This document shows, in pieces, positions 31,001 through 39,219 of a stretch of 64,000 bases of DNA. The stretch's first letter is position 1; each line of letters opens with the position of its first letter. The stretch spans positions 123,936-187,935 of the forward strand of contig JAKSYS010000034.1 of NCBI GenBank assembly GCA_022925895.1, given 5' to 3'. The position numbers and the translations under genes are program-made. The notes under the pieces were generated by a model. That model did not search any database. It saw only the letters and a list, made by a program, of their open reading frames with translations, and was not told where the DNA came from. Source of the DNA: Fragilaria crotonensis. Lineage: Eukaryota; Bacillariophyta; Fragilariophyceae; Fragilariales; Fragilariaceae.

Positions 31001-31377
31001 TCCGCCCAAGCTCTCATCAGAGCAACATAGTGCATCGGTTCCGGTCTTGGTCCAGTGCCTGCATTATACTTTGCCTCCAGTTTTGCCAATGACCTCGACA
31101 ATTCTAGAGCTTCTCTCGAGGTACTTCGCGTCGGTCCATCACTACGAGGTGATGGGTGTCGAGCCGACAATTGTCCCACCGGATTTGGACTGCGACCATT
31201 CGGACTTGGTAATGGATCCCGACGATCGCCGTTACGGTTATTTTGGTCGCGACTCATCCATAGCGGGTGATGGAATTGACTCGAAGCCGAACGACCCCAC
31301 GTATACGACGACGTGGGAGAGAATGCTCTCGTTGGAACTCCAAGCCATAACAGTGCCCAAGTCCATTGCAATTGCAT
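28006..31377 (-). CDS. Plastid-targeted pentatricopeptide-repeat (PPR) protein
   Basis: Single exon, 1,123 residues. The start is clear: a short signal peptide (MQLQWTWALLWLGVPTRA) followed by FSPTSSYTWGRS, so Phe stands at +1 with a Ser/Thr/Arg-rich transit segment, the diatom plastid-import pattern. I count about 20 PPR units with helix-A cores such as PDTFSFTCLLQAFART, PNAYTYEAVITAWAKS, PNTITFNSMLNALANS, PDAVSFSTAINVLSKS and PDVVSYNKVLLAWVRH. Units are of the plain P type and no C-terminal E, DYW or SMR domain follows. P-class PPR proteins bind single-stranded organelle RNA and act in its stability, processing or translation. The RNA target is unknown. Confidence 0.92.
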   Translation of the reverse strand: MQLQWTWALLWLGVPTRAFSPTSSYTWGRSASSQFHHPLWMSRDQNNRNGDRRDPLPSPNGRSPNPVGQLSARHPSPRSDGPTRSTSREALELSRSLAKLEAKYNAGTGPRPEPMHYVALMRAWAESGLSDGPQQAARLLEGIETFDVTPGYQDMQLSVELYLIVIKAFAHRVPSLAEMWLGRMESRWRAQRDSDEPWSGEGLRDAYNICLDSWSRFSNLSKKGRECPPRALALLQKLKQLAHIDHALRPDTFSFTCLLQAFARTGDSRGAKQILSEMEKIFEEDPSSSNVQPDSMAYSLVVNALAASNGGEKAALDAEALLRRMVHLHSSGINRNVKPNAYTYEAVITAWAKSRTGTKGAKRAEAIFEHMNKLYESGNHDAKPLTININAVVKAWSVCRGGVEAATRCEAILRRMDPDGLFTTNNMISLWPSIVTFNNVISAWANAGSMDSPVRAEDVLTYLDAWNTKVPKERKLQATIDTYNMIIASYARSRRKDSARRAEALLYRLVNLGAPDDHREQGVEKAFGMVVSCWSKSSDPNAPERAEQLLKVLQKNHNEGGSEAKPNVIILSQVIDLWSKSKKPGAARKAKAIFDQFLNTTDVDMRPNTITFNSMLNALANSNTADAVKDSEKILDHMYALRNMPGWDVEPNSRSIVSYMTCLAKLSKTNASYALKAEELISSMLCEVTSGNVKMMPDSFSFATAINAWVWSSADGAAQGVLRLIDRMETLYFDGITSSPPHAICYNTAVRFFIDSGDLRTANAIVGRMESAFLAGIKEAAPDRLTYAALLNAYAQSSDDSAHERATELFSRQQQQAAAGNAAAKPKTVCYNMVMASLAKNEKAKIRSQALKILDQMKILSRENDDVKPDAVSFSTAINVLSKSQDKDSSAKAIMLLTEMEARYRAGDQNAKPNLFSFNSVLNALSKTRTKAAAMKAEELLLKMRQLSEMSLAFAEVRPDLLSYTSVIEAWAGVEAEIAPERAESILREMSEGGDNSIQPDVVSYNKVLLAWVRHSNPGKADALLREMEKSSEVDPDAFSYKTVLLGWAQQNDGAAKAEEILIFLEHQFLEGNVQLKPDELCYKAVMAAFSETNHDVDKLNILSRKLEAFQKADDYGLRKSLK

Positions 31378-32188
31378 TTCAACAGGTATTAAATGCTTTC
31401 ACTTCGCTGCTGTCTATCTCATTCTGCTAATGAATAATCAGCACTGATTTGCGAACGGTAGCCGACTTAACGATGAAGAACAAACGGTGACAGCCATGTC
31501 AGTTCAAGGTTCCTGCAGCATCACCTGATTTTTTATGTTGTAAGTTGAAACTGAGGATCGGTTGTGATGTGTACCTCCGTACAGCCTATGAAGTACGTGT
31601 ACCGTAGTTCAAGTGTCCTAAAAGTGTACGTACTGTCTACTGTACAACTACTTTAGCATATACGCTGTCTTCCCAAGTCACGTCGTCCAACTTCCAACCC
31701 AATGCATCGTATCAATGCAAATAGGCGCGCAACCAGATACATAGTATTGTAGAGGCATTATGTAACGCAGAAATTTGGCGGTCGCAACTACTACGAGGAC
31801 AACTAAATCAACCTTATTACCAGGGTTTGTGATGATCCTTGCACAACAGGGCTCCTGCCGAGATGCCAGAGAAGCCGTCGTGGCGTCTGCAACGCCATAC
31901 GATTCCCAACCGGAGACTACGACTCACCATATCATCCGGTCTTAGAGGAGTCGGCGAGCGCATTTCCCTACCAGCGTAGAGGCCGCAGTGATGAATTGTA
32001 GGGTGATTGAGGGATGCAACAAGCCTTACTCCGCAGGATCACATCAGTCGTCATATCGACATTCGTTCAAGAGTCCAGAGCGATGGCAGAATACAGCGCG
32101 TTCCAAGTAAGACGCAAATTCGAAATTGACAGCCAACTTATGGCCTGTGAGATTATGTGATGAGACTGATCATCGCACCTGCCACCAA
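31378..32188. other. Spacer between PPR and GT90 genes
   Basis: 811 bp, including the PPR upstream region. Several GTAC-rich words occur between 31590 and 31660. No ORF of note, RNA gene or repeat recognised. Confidence 0.45.
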
Positions 32189-33467
32189 CTAATGCGTTGT
32201 TTGATTCGCCATAACGTACTTAGTATACTCGGCCAATCGATAGACAAGCTCATAAATGTGATCCTCGTTGTGCGCAAATGTCAGATATTTTTCCCAGAAT
32301 GCCCGTCCATTCTTCCCAATCGATTTCACTTCCGCCGGATGAACTTGCACCCAATGCAAAGTCTCGTTCAGATCGAGCAGATCTTCCGCGAGGGGGATGT
32401 AGTGGACAAACGGTTGCAAGTACTTGGTGAACCACTCCTGGTATCCAAGGTCCTGTAATATAACCGCGGTGCTGGTCATGAAATGTCTGGAAAGTCGAAA
32501 GGCTGCGCCGATGCCACCGAGAACCAGAGCAACTTGGTATTTGGAAAAGTAATCGTTGGTGGAGATGCGGTCCACAGGGAGCAGCTTAGTGAACGCATGC
32601 ATGGCGTTTTCCTGAAAACAGGGCTTGGCATACCGGTCAATGCCGCTGAATCTGGCATCGAGAAGCGTAGGATTGTCAGTGGAAAATAAAACAGCTTTGT
32701 ATCTAGATGTCTCCACTTGTTTCAAACAAAACGACGGTCGCCCATACATTGTGGCCCACGCCGTCCCTCGGAACACTGGTGTTGCGTGTCTTTCCTCAAA
32801 GGGAACGTCGATTCGATACGCCCATCGGTATTGGTCCGGTTCGGTGACTCTAGAACTCTCCATCCGAATCATTTCTCGAATATCTTCCATGTTCGGCAAC
32901 ACAAGCTTGCCACCGGGGCTTGAGCTTCCGATGCAGCCTCGAGTGTTGTTAGATTCCAATTTATCGCTTTGTACAAAACCAATCGAAACATTGTAAGGGA
33001 TCGGACGGGAAGTGAAGATTCTATTCAACGTGAGACACCAAATACGATCATTGGGGGTAGTAGGTTGGCACTTGACTTGTGGTATCGTGTCTGGTGTCGT
33101 GATGCTGAGGTCATAAACATAGTCACAGCTGGAGACCTGAGTCAAATCCATGTCGCCGAGAATACCCAACACATTGTCAGTAAATTGAGTCGCTGGCAAT
33201 GATGTCCACGATGGCAGAGTAAGATCAGCACCCTTAATGTCATCACTCAGCGAATTGTTCAACGATGACGTCACGTCTCCTTTCCCCGCTAGGTCGAATG
33301 GCACTGTCATTGCGTCCTGGTGGCGCCGTGTCGACCGCTAGAACATTCACCCCGATCCTTAAACCCATTCCCACATTCACGACAAACAATGATGTGACGA
33401 GCAGGACTAACAGGCTCCATTTATACTCGTTCAAGGTGCAGAGGCGGCGTCCAGAATGGAAAGCCAT
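32189..33467 (-). CDS. Glycosyltransferase family 90 (CAP10/POGLUT-like), frame break near the N-terminus
   Basis: The main frame (33310-32189, 373 residues) matches GT90: VFRGTAWATMYGRPS, a middle region with DNPTLLDARFSGID, YQVALVLGGIGAAFRLSRHF, then TSTAVILQD and FVHYIPLAEDLLDLNETLHW, the family's C-terminal signature. Directly upstream in another frame, ATG 33467 begins a 74-codon stretch with a membrane helix (WSLLVLLVTSLFVVNVGMGL), which is what a type II Golgi glycosyltransferase needs. The two frames overlap at about 33243-33345 and a stop closes the main frame upstream of 33310. A one-base indel would join them. The alternative is a soluble protein from ATG 33310. GT90 enzymes add xylose or glucose to secretory glycans; the acceptor is unknown. 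Confidence 0.78.
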
Positions 33468-34640
33468 CGATGCAGCTAGCGGGTCGTTTCAGGATTCCTT
33501 GTTTGTTGTGTATGTTCGGTGTTTGGTGTACACAAATCTGACAGATCGAGCGTCACGAAATGCAGCATTGTGCCAGCAGTCCGCCGCGAACCGCGACCCG
33601 GCAAGCCCGCGAGGCGGCACGACGCACGACTATGACGTAGAGTTGCAGTGGGCATCCGAAAAAATCTCCGCAACTACATTTAACCGCTAAGTACAGCTGT
33701 ATAGCGATTGGCGTACATGTGATGCCATCGTACAGTATCATACTGTAGTACGGAGAACCTCATCGACCGTACGGTAACATATACTCCGGTACAGTACAAT
33801 ACCAGGGTTTCCCGCCAACACCTTCGAAAACATCAACAAGATAGCGGCTCTATTCTACCGGTAATATATTCATAGAGTGCTTGAGTAGTAGGCTCTAGAG
33901 TGCAGAACAGAGGACTGTCAATATCTTTACCATTGTCCTTCAAACTGCGTTGAGCCAGTACTGTGCCTGGTGCTACTCGTTGAAGTGTTGTCCCACAAAG
34001 GAACTCCATTGCGAGTAAATCTATTATTGCAGCATAAAACAATTTGGATGAAATACTAGGATGGTTTCCTTCCAGAGCGCCGAATCACTGGGTCCAACTG
34101 TTCCCTTTCGGTGTAAAAACGGCAAAAGCTATGATCGTTATATACATTGCAGATGGCCAGCATTCCTGCACACCCCTAAGGAGCTGAGAACATCAAATCA
34201 GCAGCTACCGCAGCACATATCATGGATCATATTATCTTGATGCTGGATATGCATGGTGGCTGATGTTATTCCAATAATTCTACAGCTACATGTATAACTG
34301 TAGCTACCGATGGCCTGTGGTTCGCAGGCGCATATAGAGCTGCACAGGCCGTTCCTGTGCCTTTAGCCAGGCTCTTCATCGGCTCTTTGGCCGTGCTACC
34401 GGTAATCTCGGCCACACCTGCTGCTGGTACTACAACCTACAAGTTCTCAACCTGTAATGGAGTTACTTGTACCTCATACTCGGAGAACGAGTGTACGTAG
34501 GCTCCGAGGCCTAACGCCTAATAACACAATCAGGTACTGTTGTACTCAGAGTACCAGGTACAAGTCCAGAATGTGAAAGGCCTTTTATAACTAACAAATC
34601 TAACTTTCTCATTTTTTTCGTCTACTTTCGCATTAGTTGC
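33468..34640. other. Spacer upstream of the CobW-type gene
   Basis: 1.17 kb with no convincing gene. Holds overlapping short inverted repeats at 34312-34360 (GGCCTGTG, GCACAGG, CCTGTGC) that could form alternative hairpins, and GTAC-rich words near 33725-33810 and 34420-34570. The minus-strand ORF 33833-34042 is not recognisable. Confidence 0.45.
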
Positions 34641-35852
34641 ATGACTGCCATCCATTCCAAGGCCATGTGGAAGAATAAGAAGCCTCCTATTGTGCCAGTG
34701 ACTATCATTACCGGTTTTCTAGGGTCCGGTAAGACCACCTTATTGAACCACATTCTCAATGACAATACTCACGGCATGAAATTTGCTGTGATCGAAAACG
34801 AGTTTGGCGACATTGGAGTGGACGACAAGGTCTTGTCCGAGAATGTGGATGAAGAAATCATAGAAGTGATGAATGGGTGTATCTGTTGCACCGTGCGTGG
34901 TGACCTGGTCAAGGTTCTCAAGAAACTTCATGGCAAGGTACACATGTTCAATGGAATCATCGTTGAAACTACCGGCCTCGCCGATCCAGCTCCCGTGGTG
35001 CAAACTTTTTTCATTGATGACGACATTCAAAAAATGTACAAGCTCGACAGTGTTATAACCGTTGTGGATGCCCATAACATTTTAGAACGACTCCGCGAGA
35101 AGAAACCAGAAGGAGTCGAGAATGAATCAGTGGAACAAGTTGTGTTCGCCGACAAGATCATTCTGAACAAGACTGACCTCGTCAAGGAAGACACGTTAGT
35201 TGACATCAAGAGAGAACTCAAGACGCTGAATCCTGTGGCAATCATCCTTTGCACACAGTATGGAAAGATTGATCCCAGAGAGCTGTTGAACTTGCAAGCG
35301 TTTGATCTGAAGCGCGTCCTCGAGTTCGAACCTGACTTTCTCACTGACCCTGACCAGGAGCATCAACACGATACATCGATTGTTTCTGTTGCGTGCAGAA
35401 TGGAGGGAGAGGTGAATATTGAAGTCCTTCAGAATTGGATTGGTCGCTTAATCGAAGAGGATGGTGCTAACTTGTACCGATATAAGGGAGTCATGGCGGT
35501 GAAAGGCATGCAAGCGAAGTTTGTTTTTCAGGGCGTGGGCATGCTCTTCACCGGAGGATTTGAGGGTGCGTGGAAGAAGAATGAAGATCGTGAGAGTCGC
35601 TTCGTCTTCATCGGAAAGAATCTGGACAAGGAGTTTCTACAGATTGGATTCTTGGCATGCCGTGTAACTCAAGAGTTGCGTTTCCCTGTAGGGATGTTGG
35701 TTGAGGTCAATGTAGGAAAATGGAAGAAGGGTATAGTTATCAAGCATTGGGACGAGGGAAACGCCTATCGTGTGGAGGTTCAGGATCGCAGGAAGAATAA
35801 TGTATGGGCCCCTGTGGATGTTGATGGGTACATACGCGAGATCACAAATTGA
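34641..35852 (+). CDS. CobW/P47K-family GTPase, ZNG1-like metal chaperone
   Basis: 403 residues, single exon. P-loop GFLGSGKTT at residues 25-33, the family's metal-binding CICC within GCICCTVRGDL near residue 80, Walker B-like ETTGLADPAP, and the guanine-specificity NKTD near residue 176. The C-terminal CobW domain holds a His-containing segment (EHQHDTSIVSVACRMEG), then YRYKGVMAVKGM and FVFQGVGMLFTGGF. By family this protein delivers zinc to client enzymes such as methionine aminopeptidase. After the CobW domain there is an extra ~60-residue module (FPVGMLVEVNVGKWKKGIVI, then YRVEVQDRRKNNVWAPVDVD) that looks like a small beta-barrel and is not part of the core family. A second ATG at codon 9 is an alternative start. 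No organelle signal. Confidence 0.9.
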   Translation: MTAIHSKAMWKNKKPPIVPVTIITGFLGSGKTTLLNHILNDNTHGMKFAVIENEFGDIGVDDKVLSENVDEEIIEVMNGCICCTVRGDLVKVLKKLHGKVHMFNGIIVETTGLADPAPVVQTFFIDDDIQKMYKLDSVITVVDAHNILERLREKKPEGVENESVEQVVFADKIILNKTDLVKEDTLVDIKRELKTLNPVAIILCTQYGKIDPRELLNLQAFDLKRVLEFEPDFLTDPDQEHQHDTSIVSVACRMEGEVNIEVLQNWIGRLIEEDGANLYRYKGVMAVKGMQAKFVFQGVGMLFTGGFEGAWKKNEDRESRFVFIGKNLDKEFLQIGFLACRVTQELRFPVGMLVEVNVGKWKKGIVIKHWDEGNAYRVEVQDRRKNNVWAPVDVDGYIREITN

Positions 35853-35920
35853 TAGTTACTTGGAGGCAAACTGCAAACTGCACTCACAGATTACTACTAG
35901 CTAGTCTAGCGTAGGGCGTA

Positions 35921-35967
35921 GGGATTTGTTGATGAGTCACCTAGAGGGATTTGTTGATGAGTCACCT
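35921..35967 (+). repeat. 22-bp direct repeat, two copies
   Basis: Units at 35921-35942 and 35946-35967 are identical (beginning GGGATTTGTTGATGAGTCAC) and separated by three bases. Confidence 0.85.
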
Positions 35968-36335
35968 CGTCACCTCCTCTCTAGAGTTTCCATCGGAAGG
36001 CCATTTGTGGTTCAAAGGGGAACCAAGAAGCCTATATGCATACCTGGTACGATCACAGACTCCTCATGTGCGAATGAGTGGCCTTTTCAGTTTGTACATA
36101 CCCGTGTGCCATGTGGTGGCCTCGGTGTGCGCTATTGCCATAGTTGCTAGTTGCTACATGTACCAGGTACTCGTACCCCGTAGTTCCGTTCGCGACTGTG
36201 TCAAGCGACAAGCGTAAACACGGGATTTTCGGGATGATGAATATCCGCAAATGCCGCGTTCAAAATTGAAAATCCGTTTGATTTTCCGGGCTTTCTACCG
36301 TACCAAGTACCAAGTACAAGTGATATAATTGCTTT

Positions 36336-36384
36336 ACTCTTGACTCTTGACACTTGACTCTTGACTCTTGACCCTTGATTCTTG
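36336..36384 (+). repeat. 7-bp minisatellite (ACTCTTG) x7
   Basis: Seven consecutive 7-mers, four exactly ACTCTTG and three with one substitution (ACACTTG, ACCCTTG, ATTCTTG). Confidence 0.9.
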
Positions 36385-36463
36385 AGTACTTGCACAAGTA
36401 CTTGAACTATATCATATATACATTATATGCATACAGTCAAAAAAGTATGGCATACGTTGTGCT

Positions 36464-37691
36464 CAGGGTGTGTTAGTCAGTAAGTCCGCCAGTAGGTTTG
36501 ACTACTAAAGTAGCCTACTAAAGCTAACTTTACTTGGATAACTAACGCACCTTTTCCTTAGTAAGTTCAACTTACTATCAAACCTACTAGTTTACTGTTG
36601 TGTTTTGTACTACTAGTACCAGTACTACAAACATGTAATGAGGTGACAGGTGAACACCTTCATTTCAATTATGTCCAGTATATTTACCTGAAATTGCTGT
36701 ATCAATCAACAGATTGGATGGTGAAGATGATAATGTGCAAAACCAAATAGTTAGCTAGTTTCAGTATATTACATTGCACAAAAAATCAATGGGTAGTATG
36801 CATAAAAATGACTAGAGAGTGTCATTCCAATCAAGACATAGTATGATCGTGCCCTATAACTCCATTCTTTGCATCTCTAAGCCAGCCCTCAGATGTTGTT
36901 TCTAAGTCGGAATCCTGCATCTACAAAAGTGGAGCAGGGAGTGTGGATTGCTTGCTCCAAAGTCAATGGTAGCAGGCCTGTTTGATTGTATGATGAATGG
37001 TGTAAAGCCTCCTGCGAGAATGCAAATGGCAAAGTGCCATGATGCTGACAATGTGCTTCCAATGCATTTTCATGGTGGGTTAAAGAGTGAAGTTTAAATG
37101 GATTCTTCCTCAGAGGCCTTAGTTCAATGCTTGGTGGCAGAGAATATATTCATGGTATTGCATACTATGCATGCATGACACCAATTGCAGTACAACTTGA
37201 CAATTGGTGCCATCCCTCCTGCAGGGACAAATGACATTTTCTATGTTAACTTACTGAAGCTGTGTAAGGGGTTGCTGTTCAATGAATGGCATGTGTAAAT
37301 ATCACATGTACTAACCTCTCATTTTTGGCTACTTTGATAGACTTGACATGTCTGCATCATTTTCAGTATTGCCAGATGAATAGAAGGCCTCCAAACCTAA
37401 CTGCAAAGCAGGGATGCTAAACAAGCTTGACCACAAACTAGATTTGCACTAGTTGTACTTGCACACCTTCTGACTCTTCAATGAAGCAGAGTGTTGTAAA
37501 GTTCAGCTGTAATTGCAATATAACAGTAAAATCCATGTTTATTTCCCTTTATTCAAGCACAAAAATTTGCACCTGCGGCGGGCCTTAGTTTAGTAGGTTA
37601 TCCTACTAAAGTTGATTAGTTACTAACTAACGTTGTCTTGATATATCATATCTATGGATATATTGAAAATGCTAGTTACTAACACACCCTG
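36464..37691. mobile_element. Non-autonomous hAT-like DNA transposon
   Basis: 1,228 bp. The ends are inverted copies of CAGGGTGTGTTAGT (14 bp perfect: left 36464-36477, right 37678-37691). The element is flanked on both sides by the identical 8-mer GTTGTGCT (36456-36463, 37692-37699). CAGGG-type tips plus an 8-bp target duplication define the hAT superfamily. Sub-terminal inverted repeats (GTAGGTTTGA, AAACCTACTA) lie just inside the left end. The interior is AT-rich and has no transposase ORF, so it needs a hAT transposase in trans. Confidence 0.85.
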
Positions 37692-37965
37692 GTTGTGCTA
37701 CTTCCTACTCGAGTATTTGGCCTGACTTGGGTTTTGCATGTTTGCATGCACCCCGCACCCCCGCAAAACCCAAAACGCGCATTTACAATCAAAATTGAAA
37801 ATCCGTTCGATTTTCCGGGTTTGTACGTACCTTCTACAGACGAGCTAGAATATTTCATTCTGCGAGTGTTCATGCGAAATTGAAAATCTGTTCGAATTTC
37901 CGGGTTCGCATGTGATGTTTCTGGCAGTCAGTCACCTTTCACAACGTGCCACTTGTCGAAAGATC

Positions 37966-39067
37966 GAGAAAACTTAATGTCTATATATTTCGATCTATTT
38001 AGAATCTATATCGAAGATATACTTATTGATACATGTACACATTTATGTAGCTTCATTTCGACGTCATCGATACGAACCCCTCAGTGCACTTAAAATCTCA
38101 TCCCATGTGTATCCAATATGACTTACTTGGGGTAACTGGGGTCTACGAGGGTCCATTTTGATTGCATGTCGACGGAGCCGCGCCCAAATCCGAATTTGAA
38201 AGCCACGGGAGTTACGTATGTCTCCTACACGCGTACGTAGAAATGGTACTCAAGGTACGGGTATCGTACACATTTGAAAACTCATCACACAAATACTCCA
38301 CAATTGCAATTTGCCACAATGCACCCTCAACTGCAGACAATCTGCATATAATATCTCTGTAGTTCATTAACTAATTTACTTTCCATTCTTTGTCTGTATT
38401 GCATGTAGCAATTGCAGTCTGTTGTAGTGACTGTGGGAATGAAACTTGTTGTTTTTGATAGATATTCAATGCATTTTGACAGGGAACCAGGACAACAACA
38501 ATCAACAGGAGGCTACCGGTATCAACGTACTGTAGGTTTCACAATCAGTACTGCGCTACTGGACTACTCCGAGTACCTGATACTTGCATAGAATCTACGG
38601 TGTATTCCGCATTTCTGATATACTCATTACGTATACTGCTGTACTACAGTACTCCTTAAATCATTGAACGAGGTGTTGTACAACAGTACCGGTAGTACCA
38701 TAAGCCATTTGCTGACAGATGACATCGACTCGTAGACTTTGAGTAATAAGCGGTTGTAGGTTTGTCTTAAAATATTTGAGGGTCGATTTGGATTTTACCA
38801 ACCCAGATTACAAACGGCGTAGCATACGGGCAACGTACACAAGTATGTTACACATCCGCCATGAATGTCAAACAAAATTCGGCAACCGGGCCAGCGCCGA
38901 TCTTGCGAACAGCCGAGTTTTTGAGCAGTCTGATTGGTGAAAATCGAAGACGGGATGACGTCCAAGGGGCTGAAGGACAAATGAAGATAAATGTAATCAC
39001 AAGTGAATACTTTTATCTTCGATATAGATTCTAAATAGATCGAAATATATAGACATTAAGCTTTCTC
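37966..39067. mobile_element. Non-autonomous Mutator-like DNA transposon
   Basis: 1,102 bp. The terminal inverted repeats are about 54 bp with one mismatch: left from GAGAAAACTTAATGTC at 37966, right (complement) from GAGAAAGCTTAATGTC at 39067, continuing through TCGATCTATTTAGAATC and ending at GAAGATA. The 9-mer CGAAAGATC directly flanks both sides (37957-37965, 39068-39076). Long TIRs with a 9-bp target duplication and G at the tip fit the Mutator superfamily. The interior carries no transposase-like ORF. It ends only 143 bp before the double GET3 start codon, so it may contribute upstream regulatory sequence to that gene. Confidence 0.88.
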
Positions 39068-39219
39068 CGAAAGATCCTTTGGTTCTTCGAAGAACGAACA
39101 CGATCCCCTCTCATGTTGATGGCGATTGACAGGAAGAATCAAGACAAGCGCGAAACTTCGAAACTCCCAACCTCATCTAGAGTTACCTTCACAACAGCTC
39201 CCATCTACAGAATCTATTG

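Larger units (their letters stand above)
35853..36455. other. Repeat-rich spacer before the hAT-like element
   Basis: 600 bp downstream of the CobW gene. Contains a 22-bp direct duplication, a (TTGACTC) minisatellite, and the first of three copies of an AAATTGAAAATCCG hairpin motif (36265-36290). No gene seen. Confidence 0.5.

Noticed and set aside
39217-39219. TTG codon just before the GET3 ATG as alternative start
   Set aside because: The ATG at 39220 follows directly and gives a full signal peptide; non-ATG starts are not expected in nuclear genes.
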